Part shown: piece by piece, positions 1-15,089 of the stretch
Layout of the letters: each line of letters starts with the position of its first letter
Position numbering within the stretch: the stretch's first letter is position 1
Assembly: GCA_903871335.1 (NCBI GenBank)
Contig: CAIQGE010000030.1
Coordinates: 62,001 to 126,000 of the forward strand
Source: an uncultured Actinomycetes bacterium
GTDB taxonomy: Bacteria; Actinomycetota; Acidimicrobiia; Acidimicrobiales; RAAP-2
Reading direction: 5' to 3'
DNA length: 64,000 nucleotides
Made by a program: the position numbers and the translations under genes
Notes under the pieces: generated by a model
Database searches by the model: none
What the model was told of the DNA's origin: nothing
The model's input: the letters and a program-made list of their open reading frames with translations, nothing else

Positions 1-582
1 CGTGCCGAGCGTGGCGCGGCAGTCGATCGGCACTCGGCGCATTTCGGTCGAGGGCAGACGCAGCGTGGCGAAGCCACCGTCCTTGGCGACCAGCTGGACA
101 CTCATGCCCGCGCTGCGCGCCATCTTGCCGCCGCCACCGGGACGAAGCTCCACGTTGTGCACGGTCGAACCGGTCGGGATGAATCGCATCGGCAACGCGT
201 TACCGGTCTTGATGTCCGCCTTCGGACCCGACTCGACGTAGTCGCCGACCTTCAGGCCATTCGGCGCAAGGATGTAGCGCTTCTCACCGTCGGCGTAGTG
301 CAACAGCGCAATACGGCAGGTGCGGTTCGGGTCGTACTCAATGGCCGCGACCTTCGCCGGAATGGCGTCCTTCTGGCGCTTGAAGTCGATGATGCGGTAC
401 TGCTGCTTGTGGCCACCGCCGCGGTGACGCGACGTCTTGCGACCATTGTTGTTGCGTCCACCCGTCTTGGGCTTCGGCGACAGCAGCGACTTCTCGGGCG
501 TGGTCTTGGTGATCTCGGCAAAGTCCGAGACCGTCTGGAAACGACGACCGGGGCTGGTGGGTTTGCGGTGACGCAGTGCCAT
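1..582 (-). CDS. rplB: 50S ribosomal protein L2 (partial, C-terminus outside window)
   Basis: Large-subunit protein uL2, needed for peptidyl-transferase centre assembly and subunit association. The visible 194 residues start [14 protein letters not shown] and include [26 protein letters not shown] and the [13 protein letters not shown] segment, all characteristic of L2. The family is about 275 residues, so roughly the last 80, including the conserved histidine loop, lie beyond the left edge. It is the last visible gene of the S10-type operon, 8 nt after rplW on the minus strand. Confidence 0.97.
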   Translation of the reverse strand, partial: MALRHRKPTSPGRRFQTVSDFAEITKTTPEKSLLSPKPKTGGRNNNGRKTSRHRGGGHKQQYRIIDFKRQKDAIPAKVAAIEYDPNRTCRIALLHYADGEKRYILAPNGLKVGDYVESGPKADIKTGNALPMRFIPTGSTVHNVELRPGGGGKMARSAGMSVQLVAKDGGFATLRLPSTEMRRVPIDCRATLGT

Positions 583-590
583 ACCTGTCC

Positions 591-881
591 TTAGTTCTCG
601 AAGAGGTTGATCGAGTCACCCGACTTGAGGGTGACGATGGCGCGCTTGGTGTCGGGACGGGACCCGAGCTTGCCGGTGCGACGATTGCGCACCGACTTTC
701 CCTTGCGGTTCAGAGTGTTGACCTTGGTAACGGTCACGTTGAAGGCCTGCTCGACGGCGTGTCGCACGTCGATCTTGGTGGCCTTGGGGTCCACGATAAA
801 CACGTAGACGTTCTCGTCCATCAGCGCGTAGGTCTTCTCTGAGACCACCGGGCGGATGAGCACGTTCATCGCGTCACGCAT
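591..881 (-). CDS. rplW: 50S ribosomal protein L23
   Basis: uL23 binds 23S rRNA at the peptide exit tunnel and is the docking site for trigger factor and SRP. The 96-residue product starts [20 protein letters not shown] and carries the typical [20 protein letters not shown] core; length is normal. The ATG overlaps the rplD stop by one base (TAATG), so translation is probably coupled within the rplC-rplD-rplW-rplB run. Confidence 0.97.
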   Translation of the reverse strand: MRDAMNVLIRPVVSEKTYALMDENVYVFIVDPKATKIDVRHAVEQAFNVTVTKVNTLNRKGKSVRNRRTGKLGSRPDTKRAIVTLKSGDSINLFEN

Positions 882-1555
882 TACTTCGCCTCCTTGACGG
901 GCAGGGTCTCGTCGGTGAACAACACCCAGTCGGCGTCGAGGACGTCGTAGGCGTTGAGCTCACCGGCGGGGATCGTCTTGACGAACGGCAAGTTGCGGAA
1001 CGATCGCGTCGCGATGTCGTCGTCGTGTGTCACGACGACGAGAACCTTGCCGGACAAACCGAGGGCCTCGAGCGCGCTGACGGCGTCCTTGGTCTTCGGG
1101 GCTTCCCACGTGAAGGCGTCGACGAGCGCCACGCGCTCGATCGCCGCGCGGTCCGACAACGCGGACAGCAGCGCCAGGCGAATCATTTTCTTCGGCGTCT
1201 TCTGGTCGTACTTGCGAGGCTTCGGCCCGAGGGCGATACCACCGCCCGGGTAGTGCGGCGCACGAATGGTTCCCTGACGGGCGCCACCGGTGCCCTTCTG
1301 GTTGAACGGCTTCTTGCCACCACCGCGAACTTCCGAACGGGTCTTGGTCGACTGCGTGCCGGCGCGACGTGCGGCCAGTTGAGCGGTGACGACCTGATGG
1401 AGAACGGCGACATTGGGCTCGATGCCGAAAATCGTCGGTTCGAGTTCGACCGTGCCGAGTTCGGCACCGGTCACCGAACGGCGCGCGACGGAACGCTTCG
1501 CCGGCTCGGGACGATCCTTCTTTACGGGACCGCGCAGAGTGAACACGTCGCTCAT
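881..1555 (-). CDS. rplD: 50S ribosomal protein L4
   Basis: uL4 lines the exit tunnel; in some bacteria it also represses its own operon through the S10 leader. The 224-residue product contains the conserved tunnel-loop region around GTQSTKTRSEVRGGGKKPF and GTGGARQGTIRAPHYPGGG. It carries an N-terminal extension of about 25 residues ahead of the usual L4 start, which is common in high-GC actinobacteria. The start overlaps the rplC stop by 4 nt (ATGA). Confidence 0.97.
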   Translation of the reverse strand: MSDVFTLRGPVKKDRPEPAKRSVARRSVTGAELGTVELEPTIFGIEPNVAVLHQVVTAQLAARRAGTQSTKTRSEVRGGGKKPFNQKGTGGARQGTIRAPHYPGGGIALGPKPRKYDQKTPKKMIRLALLSALSDRAAIERVALVDAFTWEAPKTKDAVSALEALGLSGKVLVVVTHDDDIATRSFRNLPFVKTIPAGELNAYDVLDADWVLFTDETLPVKEAK

Positions 1556-2211
1556 CGCTTACCTCCGGCCTTCATCGGGTTCTTCACCGACGTGCGCAGA
1601 ACAACAACGCCGCCCCGCGGTCCGGGCACGGCGCCCTTGACCAGGACGAGATTGCGCTCGACGTCCACGCCGATCACTTCGAGATTCGTGGTGGTCACCT
1701 GGCTGCCACCCATGCGTCCGGCCATCTTCGTGCCCTTGAAAACACGACCCGGGGTCGCACACGCGCCGATGGAACCCGGCGCGCGGTGGTGCTTGTGGTT
1801 ACCGTGAGCGGCGCCCTGGCCCTTGAAGTTGTGACGCTTCATACCACCGGCGAAGCCCTTCCCCTTCGAGACGGCGATCGCGTCGATCTTTTCGCCCTTT
1901 TCCAAGACGTCGGCGGCGATCTCCTGGCCCACGCTGTAGCCGGAGACGTCATCGAGGCGAAGCTCGACGAGCTTCTTTCCCGGCGTCACGCCCGCCTTGT
2001 CGTAGTGGCCGAGTTCGGGCTTGGTCATCGTCGACACGCGACGAGTTCCCCAGGTCACCTGAAGGGCGCTGTAGCCCTCCTTCTCGGGAGTCTTTACTTG
2101 GACGACGCGCGCGGGGCTGATCTTCACCACCGTCACCGGGATGGCCCGGTTCTGGTCGTCCCAGACCTGGGTCATGCCCACCTTCTCGCCGACGATCGCT
2201 TTGGTCGCCAC
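1552..2211 (-). CDS. rplC: 50S ribosomal protein L3
   Basis: uL3 is an early assembly protein whose loop reaches the peptidyl-transferase centre. I chose the GTG at 2211 (product begins ATKAIVGEKVGMTQVW after the initiator, 219 aa) because it has a purine-rich ribosome binding site (GGAGAAGG) just upstream and matches the family's N-terminus. A longer in-frame reading back to 2334 would run through a perfect hairpin and is not L3-like. Motifs include GFAGGMKRHNFKGQGAAHGNH, the highly conserved L3 loop. It is the first gene after the hairpin-rich gap that separates it from rpsJ. Confidence 0.96.
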   Translation of the reverse strand: MATKAIVGEKVGMTQVWDDQNRAIPVTVVKISPARVVQVKTPEKEGYSALQVTWGTRRVSTMTKPELGHYDKAGVTPGKKLVELRLDDVSGYSVGQEIAADVLEKGEKIDAIAVSKGKGFAGGMKRHNFKGQGAAHGNHKHHRAPGSIGACATPGRVFKGTKMAGRMGGSQVTTTNLEVIGVDVERNLVLVKGAVPGPRGGVVVLRTSVKNPMKAGGKR

Positions 2212-2258
2212 GTTTCCTTCTCCTTCATCCCTGCGTATCGGTTCATCCGACACGCAGA

Positions 2259-2290
2259 CGCTCCGTTCGGGAACAAACCCGAACGGAGCG
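2259..2290 (-). terminator. 13-bp perfect hairpin upstream of rplC
   Basis: Arms 2259-2271 and 2278-2290 are exactly complementary (CGCTCCGTTCGGG and its reverse complement) around a 6-nt loop. It lies 48 nt upstream of the rplC start, inside what would be the rplC leader. There is no T-run after it on the minus strand. It could be a transcript-processing site, a regulatory leader element or a weak terminator. Confidence 0.55.
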
Positions 2291-2397
2291 CTCGACTTGT
2301 TCGGCCCAGCGTTCCCCGAGGGGCAACTGGGCACATCTGTTGTACGCGGTGAAAATCCACCACCACCCGCCGAAGCGGGCTACTTACCGTACACCAC

Positions 2398-2433
2398 AAG
2401 ACCCCGTGGACGCAAAGTCGCCCACGGGGTCTT
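2398..2433 (-). terminator. 12-bp perfect hairpin downstream of rpsJ
   Basis: Arms 2398-2409 and 2422-2433 are perfect complements (AAGACCCCGTGG and its reverse complement) with a 12-nt loop. It begins 9 nt after the rpsJ stop on the minus strand. Position fits a terminator or processing site ending the rpsL-to-rpsJ transcript, but no U-tract follows. A third, smaller hairpin with a UUCG loop lies at about 2365-2380. Together they fill the 230-nt rpsJ-rplC gap. Confidence 0.6.
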
Positions 2434-2441
2434 GGTGAGTA

Positions 2442-2765
2442 CTAACTCTGACGAATCTTGATCTCGATGTCCACGCCCGCCGGAAGGTCGAGACGCTGGA
2501 GCGAATCAACGGTCTTCGGGGTGTGGTCCACGATGTCCAGCAAACGCTTGTGCACGCGCATTTCGAAGTGCTCTCGCGAGTCCTTGTGCTTGTGCGGTCC
2601 GCGAACCACCGTGTAGCGGTGCTTCTCGGTCGGCAGCGGCACCGGGCCCTGAACGCGGGCGTTGGTGCGCTCGACCGTCTGCACGATCTTTGCGGTGGAC
2701 TGGTCCAAGACCTCGTGGTCAAAGGCCTTCAGCCGGATTCTGATCATTTGTCGGTTGTCGGCCAT
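2442..2765 (-). CDS. rpsJ: 30S ribosomal protein S10
   Basis: uS10 is part of the 30S head and, with NusB, a transcription antitermination factor. The 107-residue product starts [19 protein letters not shown] and contains the diagnostic [13 protein letters not shown]-type segment (here [17 protein letters not shown]) and ends [15 protein letters not shown]. Length is slightly above the usual 102. It follows tuf by 10 nt, so it probably belongs to the rpsL-rpsG-fusA-tuf transcript, with two strong hairpins after its stop. Confidence 0.97.
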   Translation of the reverse strand: MADNRQMIRIRLKAFDHEVLDQSTAKIVQTVERTNARVQGPVPLPTEKHRYTVVRGPHKHKDSREHFEMRVHKRLLDIVDHTPKTVDSLQRLDLPAGVDIEIKIRQS

Positions 2766-2775
2766 GACGACTCTC

Positions 2776-3963
2776 CTACTTCAGGATCTTGACGACTCGA
2801 CCGGAACCCACGGTACGGCCACCCTCGCGGATGGAGAAGGTGAGACCCTCTTCCATGGCGATCGGCTTACCCAGGGTCACGGTCATTTCGGTGTTGTCAC
2901 CAGGCATGACCATTTCGGTGCCCGCGGGCAGCTCGATGGTACCGGTGACGTCCGTCGTACGGAAGTAGAACTGAGGACGGTAGTTCGCGAAGAACGGCTT
3001 GTGACGGCCGCCTTCTTCCTTGGTCAACACGTAGACCGAGGCCTCGAAGTCCGTGTGAGGCGTGATGGTTCCCGGCTTGCACAGCACCTGGCCGCGCTCG
3101 ACTTCTTCCTTCTTCGTACCACGAAGGAGGGCGCCCAGGTTGTCACCGGCCTGACCCTCGTCCAGCAACTTGCGGAACATCTCGATACCAGTGACGGTCG
3201 TCTTGGTCGTCGGGCGCAGGCCCACGATCTCGACTTCGTCGCCCACCTTGATGATGCCCTGCTCGACCTTGCCGGTCACGACGGTGCCACGACCGGTGAT
3301 GGACATGACGTCCTCGATGGACATGAGGAACGGCTTGTCGGTGGCGCGCTCCGGCTCCGGGATGTAGGAGTCGACGGCGGCCATGAGCTCCATGACCTTG
3401 TCGCCCCACTCGGCGTCGCCCTCGAGGGCCTTCAGCGCCGAGACGCGGACGATCGGGGTGTCGTCGCCCGGGAAGTCGTAGCTGTTCAGCAACTCGCGAA
3501 CTTCGAGCTCGACGAGCTCGAGGAGCTCTTCGTCTTCGACCATGTCGGACTTGTTGAGGGCGACCACGATGAAGGGCACGCCGACCTGACGGGCGAGCAG
3601 CACGTGCTCACGCGTCTGGGGCATGGGACCGTCAGTGGCGGACACCACGAGGATGGCGCCGTCCACCTGGGCGGCACCGGTGATCATGTTCTTCACGTAG
3701 TCGGCGTGACCGGGCATGTCGACGTGCGCGTAGTGACGGTTCTCCGTCTCGTATTCCACGTGGGCAATCGAGATGGTGATACCGCGCTGGCGCTCTTCGG
3801 GGGCCTTGTCGATCTGGTCGAACGCCGAGAAGGAGTTGCCAGGGACACGGTCGGTGAGGACCTTGGTGATCGCCGCGGTAAGAGTGGTCTTACCGTGGTC
3901 AATGTGACCCATCGTTCCGATGTTCACGTGCGGCTTGGTGCGCTCGAACTTCTGCTTTGCCAT
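2776..3963 (-). CDS. tuf: Elongation factor Tu
   Basis: GTPase that delivers aminoacyl-tRNA to the ribosome. At 395 residues it is normal length. Visible motifs are the P-loop GHIDHGKT, the switch-I threonine in [13 protein letters not shown], and NKSDMV (NKCD in many species). It is followed by the two beta-barrel domains, with the C-terminal [15 protein letters not shown]. It sits 115 nt downstream of fusA; a stem GACGGG/CCCGTC lies in that gap. Confidence 0.98.
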   Translation of the reverse strand: MAKQKFERTKPHVNIGTMGHIDHGKTTLTAAITKVLTDRVPGNSFSAFDQIDKAPEERQRGITISIAHVEYETENRHYAHVDMPGHADYVKNMITGAAQVDGAILVVSATDGPMPQTREHVLLARQVGVPFIVVALNKSDMVEDEELLELVELEVRELLNSYDFPGDDTPIVRVSALKALEGDAEWGDKVMELMAAVDSYIPEPERATDKPFLMSIEDVMSITGRGTVVTGKVEQGIIKVGDEVEIVGLRPTTKTTVTGIEMFRKLLDEGQAGDNLGALLRGTKKEEVERGQVLCKPGTITPHTDFEASVYVLTKEEGGRHKPFFANYRPQFYFRTTDVTGTIELPAGTEMVMPGDNTEMTVTLGKPIAMEEGLTFSIREGGRTVGSGRVVKILK

Positions 3964-4078
3964 TGTCGGGGACTAGCTTTCTCTTGAGTTGACGGGCCCC
4001 CTTTGGACCCGTCGGGTTTTCCTGCGGCCCTCCCCGACGACGGTTTGGACCTTTGTCTGGTGCTGGTTTCCCAGCCCC

Positions 4079-6160
4079 TTACGCGCCTGTTGCCTTGGCG
4101 ACGATCTCCTTAGCGATCGCCTCGGGCACTTCAGCGTAAGAACTAAATTGCATGGTGTACGTCGCGCGCCCTTGGGTGCGAGAACGCAGGTCGGTAGCGT
4201 AGCCGAACATATCGGCCAGGGGCACCAGAGCGCGAATCGCCTGGCTATTTCCCCGCTGTTCCATACCTTCCACGCGACCACGGCGACTGGACAAGTCGCC
4301 AATCACGTCGCCCATGTAATCCTCGGGCGTGACGACCTCAACGGCCATGACGGGCTCCAAGAGCACCGGGCTGGCGATGCGGGCGCCCTTCTTGATCGCG
4401 ATCGAACCCGCGATTTTGAAGGCCATTTCCGAGGAGTCCACGTCGTGGTAGCTACCGAATGTCAAGCGGACCTTGATGTCCACCGTCGGGTAGCCCGCGA
4501 GAACACCGGAGGTCAAGGCTTCTTGAATACCCTGATTGACCGGCTGAATGTACTCACGGGGAATCACACCACCGGAGATCTCGTCGACGAATTCGTAACC
4601 GAGACCCGGGTTCGGCTCGATGGTCAACACGACGTGGCCGTACTGACCCTTACCACCGGTCTGCTTGATGTAACGCTCTTCAACCTTGGTCACCGTCTTG
4701 CGAATCGTCTCGCGGTAGGCGACCTGCGGCTTACCAACGTTGGCGTCCACGGCGAATTCGCGCAACATGCGGTCGACGAGGACTTCCAAGTGCAACTCAC
4801 CCATACCGGAGATAACGGTCTGACCGGTCTCTTCGTCGGTGCGAACACGGAACGTCGGGTCTTCTTCGGACAACGCGTACAGGGCCTTGGACAGCTTTTC
4901 CTGGTCCGCCTTGGTCTTCGGCTCGACGGCCACGTGGATGACGGGCTCGGGGAACTCGAGGGTTTCCAGCTGAATCGGGTGATCGGGGTCCGACAGCGTG
5001 TCACCGGTGTGGACCTGCTTAAGACCCACGGCGGCGACGATGTCGCCGGTGAAGATTTCGTCGCGGTCCTCGCGGTTGTTCGCGTGCATCTGCAGCAGAC
5101 GACCGAGGCGCTCCTTCTTGGAGTTCTCCGTCGTGTTGATGATCGTGTCACCCTTCTTCAGGGATCCCGAGTACACGCGCAGGTAGGTCAACTTACCGAC
5201 GTAGGGGTCGGTCATGATCTTGAACGCCAGGGCGCTGAAGGGCTCGTTGTCGTCCGGCTTGCGCTCGACGACCTCGTCCTTGCCCGGCTTGGTGCCCTGC
5301 GTGGGCGGCAAGTCGATCGGGCTGGGCAGGAAGTCCACGACGGCGTCGAGCATCGGCTGAACACCCTTGTTCTTGAACGCCGTTCCGTTGAGGATCGGCA
5401 CACAGTGGTTGTCCAAGGTACCCACGCGCAGGGCGCGACGGACGTCGGCCGTGGTGATCTCTTCGTCGCCGAGGACCTTTTCCATCAGATCGTCGTCGAA
5501 GGTGGTGAGAACGTCGAGCAACTTCGCGCGGTATTCGTCAGCCTGCGCCTTGTACTCGGCGGGGATGTCCACGACTTCGAGCTTCTCGCCCTTGTCGTCG
5601 TGGTAAATCGTCGCGGTCATCGAGCAGATGTCGATAATGCCGAGGTAGTCGCCCTCCGCACCGATCGGCAACTGAATGACGGCCGGCACGCAGTCGAGGC
5701 GGTCCTCAATCATGTCCACGCAACGGAAGAAGTCCGCACCAATGCGGTCCATCTTGTTCACGAAGCAGATGCGCGGCACGTGGTACTTGTTCGCCTGGCG
5801 CCAGACCGTCTCGGTCTGGGGCTCCACACCGGCCACGGCATCAAAGACCGCAACGGCGCCATCGAGCACGCGCAGCGAACGCTCGACTTCCACCGTGAAG
5901 TCCACGTGACCGGGGGTGTCGATGATGTTGATCTGGTGACCATTCCACTGGCAGGTTGTCGCCGCGGAGGTGATGGTGATACCGCGCTCCTGCTCCTGGA
6001 CCATCCAGTCCATGGTGGCGGCGCCTTCGTGCACTTCACCGATCTTGTAGTTCTTACCGGTGTAGAACAAAATGCGTTCGGTCGTCGTCGTCTTACCGGC
6101 GTCGATGTGCGCCATGATGCCGATATTGCGGACTTTGTCGAGGGGGAACTCGCGGGGCAT
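4079..6160 (-). CDS. fusA: Elongation factor G
   Basis: Translocation GTPase (693 aa, normal length). It starts [35 protein letters not shown]-like, with the G1 loop [10 protein letters not shown]3 DTPGHVDF, G4 [10 protein letters not shown], and domain IV/V sequences such as [10 protein letters not shown] and [12 protein letters not shown]. It sits 18 nt after rpsG in the str operon (rpsL-rpsG-fusA-tuf), the standard arrangement. Confidence 0.98.
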   Translation of the reverse strand: MPREFPLDKVRNIGIMAHIDAGKTTTTERILFYTGKNYKIGEVHEGAATMDWMVQEQERGITITSAATTCQWNGHQINIIDTPGHVDFTVEVERSLRVLDGAVAVFDAVAGVEPQTETVWRQANKYHVPRICFVNKMDRIGADFFRCVDMIEDRLDCVPAVIQLPIGAEGDYLGIIDICSMTATIYHDDKGEKLEVVDIPAEYKAQADEYRAKLLDVLTTFDDDLMEKVLGDEEITTADVRRALRVGTLDNHCVPILNGTAFKNKGVQPMLDAVVDFLPSPIDLPPTQGTKPGKDEVVERKPDDNEPFSALAFKIMTDPYVGKLTYLRVYSGSLKKGDTIINTTENSKKERLGRLLQMHANNREDRDEIFTGDIVAAVGLKQVHTGDTLSDPDHPIQLETLEFPEPVIHVAVEPKTKADQEKLSKALYALSEEDPTFRVRTDEETGQTVISGMGELHLEVLVDRMLREFAVDANVGKPQVAYRETIRKTVTKVEERYIKQTGGKGQYGHVVLTIEPNPGLGYEFVDEISGGVIPREYIQPVNQGIQEALTSGVLAGYPTVDIKVRLTFGSYHDVDSSEMAFKIAGSIAIKKGARIASPVLLEPVMAVEVVTPEDYMGDVIGDLSSRRGRVEGMEQRGNSQAIRALVPLADMFGYATDLRSRTQGRATYTMQFSSYAEVPEAIAKEIVAKATGA

Positions 6161-6178
6161 GGGTGTCTCTCTGCTCGA

Positions 6179-6649
6179 TTACCAGCGGTAGTGAGCGAAG
6201 GCCTTGTTGGACTCCGCCATCTTCTGCATGTCTTCGCGTCGCTTCACGGCGGCGCCGACACCGTTACTGGCGTCAATGATTTCGTTGGCGAGGCGCTCGG
6301 CCATCGTCTTCTCACGGCGGTTCTTCGCGAAATCGGTCAACCAACGCACGGCCAGGGTGGTGGCGCGACGGGGGCGGACTTCCATCGGGACCTGGTAGGT
6401 GGTTCCACCCACGCGGCGCGACTTGACTTCGAGTTCCGGGCGAATCTGCTCGAGGGCGCGCTTCAGCGTGGCGACGGGGTCCGTGCCGGTCTTCTGCTCA
6501 ACCTGCTCAAGGGCCGAGTACACAATGCGCTCAGCGATCGTGCGCTTGCCGCGCTCGAGAATCTTGTTGATGATCTGGGTAACGAGAACCGACTTGTAGA
6601 TCGGGTCCGGCGCGAGTTCGCGACGAGGTGCGGGGCCCTTACGAGGCAT
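6179..6649 (-). CDS. rpsG: 30S ribosomal protein S7
   Basis: uS7 nucleates assembly of the 30S head and can repress the str operon in some bacteria. The 156-residue product starts [18 protein letters not shown] and contains [17 protein letters not shown] and [16 protein letters not shown], then ends [18 protein letters not shown]. The ATG overlaps the rpsL stop by one base (TAATG), implying coupled translation. Confidence 0.98.
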   Translation of the reverse strand: MPRKGPAPRRELAPDPIYKSVLVTQIINKILERGKRTIAERIVYSALEQVEQKTGTDPVATLKRALEQIRPELEVKSRRVGGTTYQVPMEVRPRRATTLAVRWLTDFAKNRREKTMAERLANEIIDASNGVGAAVKRREDMQKMAESNKAFAHYRW

Positions 6650-7020
6650 TAGCTCTCCTTCTTGGCGCCGTAACGGCTACGGGCCTGCTTGCGGTCACGA
6701 ACACCCGAGGTGTCGAGCGCGCCGCGAATGATCTTGTAACGCACACCCGGGAGGTCCTTCACACGGCCGCCACGGACGAGCACGATGGAGTGCTCCTGGA
6801 GGTTGTGGCCGACACCGGGGATGTAGGCCGTGACCTCAACACCTGAGGTGAGGCGGACACGAGCGACCTTGCGAAGGGCCGAGTTCGGCTTCTTCGGGGT
6901 CACCGTGTGCACGCGGGTGCACACGCCGCGACGCTGCGGGGCCCCCTTGAGGGCCGGCGTCTTGGTCTTGGATATCTTGTCCTGCCGGCCCTTTCGGACC
7001 AGTTGTGCAATCGTGGGCAC
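6649..7020 (-). CDS. rpsL: 30S ribosomal protein S12
   Basis: uS12 sits in the decoding centre. The 123-residue product has the diagnostic [17 protein letters not shown] and [13 protein letters not shown] segments. The lysines whose replacement gives streptomycin resistance in other bacteria (in KKPNS and in VKDLPG) are wild type, so no resistance allele is visible. It is the first gene of the str operon; a promoter candidate lies 65-95 nt upstream. Confidence 0.98.
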   Translation of the reverse strand: MPTIAQLVRKGRQDKISKTKTPALKGAPQRRGVCTRVHTVTPKKPNSALRKVARVRLTSGVEVTAYIPGVGHNLQEHSIVLVRGGRVKDLPGVRYKIIRGALDTSGVRDRKQARSRYGAKKES

Positions 7021-7085
7021 GCGGAACCTCTTCTAGTTGTACGTCGTTTGGGTGCGGGCGTCGTGTGACGACACGCGGACTGTCA

Positions 7086-7115
7086 ATGTTAGGGCCGTAA
7101 GGACCTAAAGAGCAA
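7086..7115 (-). promoter_or_regulatory. Candidate promoter of the str operon
   Basis: On the minus strand a -35-like TTGCTC (7115-7110) and a -10-like TAACAT (7091-7086) are spaced 18 nt, between the rpoC terminator hairpin and rpsL. The fit to a primary-sigma promoter is moderate. A TTGACA at 7086-7081 has no convincing -10 partner. Confidence 0.4.
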
Positions 7116-7118
7116 GTC

Positions 7119-7144
7119 CGCCCCCGCCCGAGCGGGCGGGGGCG
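7119..7144 (-). terminator. Terminator hairpin after rpoC
   Basis: An almost pure G/C stem: arms 7119-7130 and 7133-7144 are perfect complements (CGCCCCCGCCCG and its reverse complement), probably closing as 11 bp with a 4-nt loop. It starts 7 nt beyond the rpoC stop, where a terminator is expected. The downstream T content is weak (CTTGCTCTTTA), as is common in high-GC actinobacteria. Confidence 0.7.
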
Positions 7145-7150
7145 TCTTAC

Positions 7151-11166
<4,016 letters not shown>

Positions 11167-11170
<4 letters not shown>

Positions 11171-14100
11171 GACAGTCTCCTCTCGGCAGCGCGCCGTGCG
11201 TCTTCTTCGTCGCTACCGCGCTCGGGTCGACTGATGTCGATGCCGAGTTCGCGGGTGACGGAGAAGAAGTCTTCTTCCGTGTCGGCAAGGTCCACGTTCG
11301 CTCCCGCGGCCGTGAGTACCTCGACGTTGAGACACAGTGACTGCATCTCCTTGATGAGAACCTTGAAGGATTCCGGGATACCCGGTTCCGGCAGGTTCTG
11401 GCCCTTGACGATCGACTCGTAGGCGCGTTCGCGACCCTTCATGTCGTCGCTCTTGACCGTGAGCAGTTCCTGGAGTGCGTAGGCCGCACCGTAGGCCTCG
11501 AGGGCCCACACTTCCATCTCACCAAAGCGCTGGCCACCGAACTGGGCTTTACCACCCAGGGGCTGCGCGGTGATCATGGAGTAGGGACCCGTCGAGCGAG
11601 CGTGAATCTTGTCGTCGACCATGTGGGCGAGCTTCAAGATGTACGCGTAACCAACCGAGATCGGGCTGTCGTAGGCCTCACCGGTACGTCCGTTGTACAA
11701 CACGAACTTTCCGTCATTGGCCTCACCGAGCTGGCGCTTTCCGTTGGCGCCATCGACGTTCATCGTCTGAAAGAGACTCTGAATCGTCGGCTTCGCCTTG
11801 GTCACACCCGACTCGTCCCAGTGCGCGCCGTCGAAGGCGGGCGTGGCGACGTAGACGGCGGGTTCCGTGCGCGGCCGCGTCTTGCGGTAGGGGGCGTTCG
11901 CCTCGAACTGGTCGTCGTGACCTGAGGTGCCGGCGACCGGACTGGTTTCGAGTCCCGTCCAACCGTGACGCGCCACGTAACCGAGGTGACTCTCGAGGAC
12001 CTGACCGACGTTCATTCGGCTCGGCACACCGAGGGGGCTCAGAATGATGTCCACCGGCGTTCCGTCCTCGAGGAACGGCATGTCCTCTTCCGGCAGGATC
12101 TTCGAGATAACACCCTTGTTACCGTGACGACCGGCCAACTTGTCACCCTCAGAAATCTTGCGTCGCTGGGCGACGTAGACCTTGACGAGTTCGTTGACAC
12201 CCGGCTGCATTTCGTGGTCTTCGTCACGGCGATACACCTTGACGTCGATGACCTTGCCCGACTCGCCGTGCGGCACCTTCAGTGAGGTGTCACGCACTTC
12301 GCGCGCCTTCTCACCGAAGATCGCGCGCAGGAGGCGCTCTTCGGGAGACTGCTCGGTCTCACCCTTCGGGGTGACCTTACCGACCAGGATGTCGCCGGCG
12401 CCCACTTCGGCACCGATGCGGACAATGCCGCGGTCGTCGAGGTCGGCGAGGATGTCGTCCGGCAGGTTCGGGATGTCGCGAGTGATTTCTTCCGGTCCGA
12501 GCTTCGTGTCACGCGCGTCGATCTCGTATTCCTTCACGTGGATGGAGGTGAGAACGTCGTCGCGAACGAGGCGCTCGTTCAGGATGATGGCGTCTTCGTA
12601 GTTGTAGCCCTCCCACGGCATGTACGCCACGAGAAGGTTCTTACCGAGCGCCAACTCACCACGTGAGGTGGACGTACCGTCAGCCAGCAGGTCGCCGGCC
12701 GTGACCGACTCGCCACCGAACACCAGAGGCTTCTGGTTGATCGAGGTGTCCTGGTTCGAGCGACGGAACTTGTTCAAGTTGTAGCGCTTGCGGCCCAGCT
12801 TGTTGCCGTAGCGGTCGACGACATCGGCGTTGTACTCCACGATGATGCGGTCACCCGAGACTTCAGCGACGGTACCGGTACCCTCGGCGACGAGAACGTC
12901 ACCGGAGTCAATGGCGGCGCGGCCCTCCATGCCGGTGCCCACGAAGGGTGCCTCCGGCACGATCAGCGGCACAGCCTGCTTCTGCATGTTCGCACCCATG
13001 AGTGCGCGCTGGGCGTCGTCGTGCTCGACGAAGGGAATCAACGAGGTCGCCACCGAAATGATCTGCTTGGTGGAGACGTCCATCAGCTCGACTTCCTTCG
13101 CGGGAACGAAGTCGATTTCTGACGTGGTGGAACCCGACTTGTTGGACGCACCCACGCGCAGTCCCGTACCGGTCGGACCACGACGGACCAACACGCGGTC
13201 GGCCTTGATCTTGCCCTTGTCGTCCAGTTCGGTGTTGGCCTGGGCGATAACGAACTTCTCTTCTTCGTCCGCGGTGTAGTAAACGATCTCGTCCACGACG
13301 GAGCCGTCACGAACCACGCGGTACGGCGTCTCAATGAAGCCGTACTCATTGATGCGTGCGTAACTCGCGAGGTAACCAATCAGACCCACGTTCGGGCCTT
13401 CCGGCGTCTCGATGGGGCACATGCGGCCGTAGTGCGAGGAGTGCACGTCTCGCACTTCGAGACCGGCACGCTCACGAGAGAGACCACCGGGCCCGAGCGC
13501 CGAGAGACGACGCTTGTGCGTCAGACCCGACAACGGGTTGTTCTGGTCCATGAACTGGCTGAGCTGCGACGTGGCGAAGAATTCCTTGATCGCCGACATC
13601 ACCGGACGGATGTTGATCAACGTCTGTGGCGCGATGGCCTCGACGTCTTGGGTGTTCATGCGCTCGCGCACGACACGCTCCATGCGGGACAGACCCGTAC
13701 GCAGAGCGTTCTGGATTAACTCGCCGACGCTGCGGATGCGGCGGTTGGCGAAGTGATCCTGGTCGTCGATGTGGTACGCCGTTTCTTTGGCCGTGCGGTC
13801 ACGGGCCAGGTTCAACAGGTACGTCGCGGTGGCGAGAACTTCGGCCTTGGACAGCACGTGCAGGTCTTCGTTGGGACCCTCCAAGATCGGGCCGAAAATC
13901 TCCAAGTTCTTGGCGACTTCGGTGCCGAGCTTGCGGTCCAACTTGTAGCGACCTACGCGCGAGAGGTCGTAGCGCTTCTCGGAGAAGAAGGCACCTTCGA
14001 AGTACTGACGGGCAGCCTCGATGGTCTGCACTTCACCGGGACGGGCGCGACGGTAGATCTCGAGCCACGCCGTTTCCTGGCTGGCGCGAGCAAAGCTCTC

Positions 14101-14847
14101 CGGGCTGTCTTCGTAGTTGTACTTGGTCATGTGCGCCGTGATCTCGCGCAACGCCTTCTTCCAGTCGTCGTGCCACTGGTCCTCGAGGAAATCGAAGTGC
14201 TCAACGAACTTCTCGAAGAAGGCCTCGTCCAACGCGCTGTCGAGAGCGCGAAGAAGGGTGAACAGACTGATACGACGCTTACGCGCGATGCGGGCACCGG
14301 CGTTCGCGGACTTGTTCTTCTTTTCTTCGAGGTCCACCTGCAGCCACTCACCGCGACTTGGGTGAATCGTGCCCTCGAAGGCCACCTTTTCGTCCTTGCC
14401 GGGCTGGAAGATCACACCGGGAGAGCGCACCAACTGGCTCACCACGACACGCTCAGTGCCGTTAATGATGAACGTCCCCTGCTCGGTCATGATCGGGAAG
14501 TCGCCCATGAAGACGGTCTGTTCCTTGATCTCACCCGTATTGGCGTTGAGGAATCGGGCGCGCACGAAGATCGGGGCCGAGTAGGTGGTCGCACGCTGGC
14601 GACACTCTTCGACGGTGAACTTCGGCGGGCTCTTCAGATCCGGATCATCCGGGTCGAACTCGAGTTCGAGCTGGAGATTTCCCGAGAAGTCGGTGATCGG
14701 CGTGATCGCATTGAACGCATCACGCAAACCCTCGCGCAGGAACCAGTCGAAACTGTCCCGCTGAATCTCGAGAAGGTTGGGCAGGGGGTGAGCTTCACCC
14801 AATGCCGAGAAGCTGAAGCGCTCGGGGCTAGTGGACCGTGACGTCAA
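11167..14847 (-). CDS. rpoB: DNA-directed RNA polymerase subunit beta
   Basis: RNA polymerase beta subunit (1226 aa). The rifampicin-binding cluster reads [15 protein letters not shown] then [14 protein letters not shown], with the usual Asp, His and Ser positions intact, so the allele looks rifampicin-sensitive. Other landmarks are the [17 protein letters not shown] and [25 protein letters not shown] segments and [24 protein letters not shown] near the C-terminus. It has its own promoter candidate and a leader of about 190 nt after the rplL terminator, and overlaps rpoC by 4 nt. Confidence 0.98.
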
Positions 14848-15042
14848 CGGTCAAACCTCCGTGTAAGTGGGTGGCTACTACAAATGGATACTGCGAGTGC
14901 AGACGTGGTTCGACCGCGCACAGGGCATGGCGAGGTCAACAACGAAGACACGGTCTTTCGACTCTAGTTGCTGCAAGGGGGGATGCGCAAGTGGCGCCCA
15001 CCGCTGCTGCGGCGAACGCTTGACGCAGGGCGTCGCCGGGTA

Positions 15043-15071
15043 ACCATAGGCACCCGACGGGTCGAGGTCAA
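15043..15071 (-). promoter_or_regulatory. Candidate promoter for rpoBC
   Basis: Minus-strand -35 TTGACC (15071-15066) and -10 TATGGT (15048-15043) with an ideal 17-nt spacer. It lies just after the rplL terminator and about 195 nt upstream of rpoB. A run of nine G (minus strand, 15083-15075) ends 3 nt before the -35. This would give rpoBC transcription independent of rplJL. Confidence 0.6.
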
Positions 15072-15089
15072 GCACCCCCCCCCACAAAG

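Noticed and set aside
3989-6652. An 887-codon open frame on the plus strand opposite fusA and rpsG
   Set aside because: It is antisense to clearly conserved genes and its translation lacks any family pattern; long shadow frames are expected in high-GC coding DNA.
7081-7086. TTGACA as the -35 of the str operon promoter
   Set aside because: No A/T-rich -10 follows at 16-18 nt; the upstream TTGCTC/TAACAT pair fits better.
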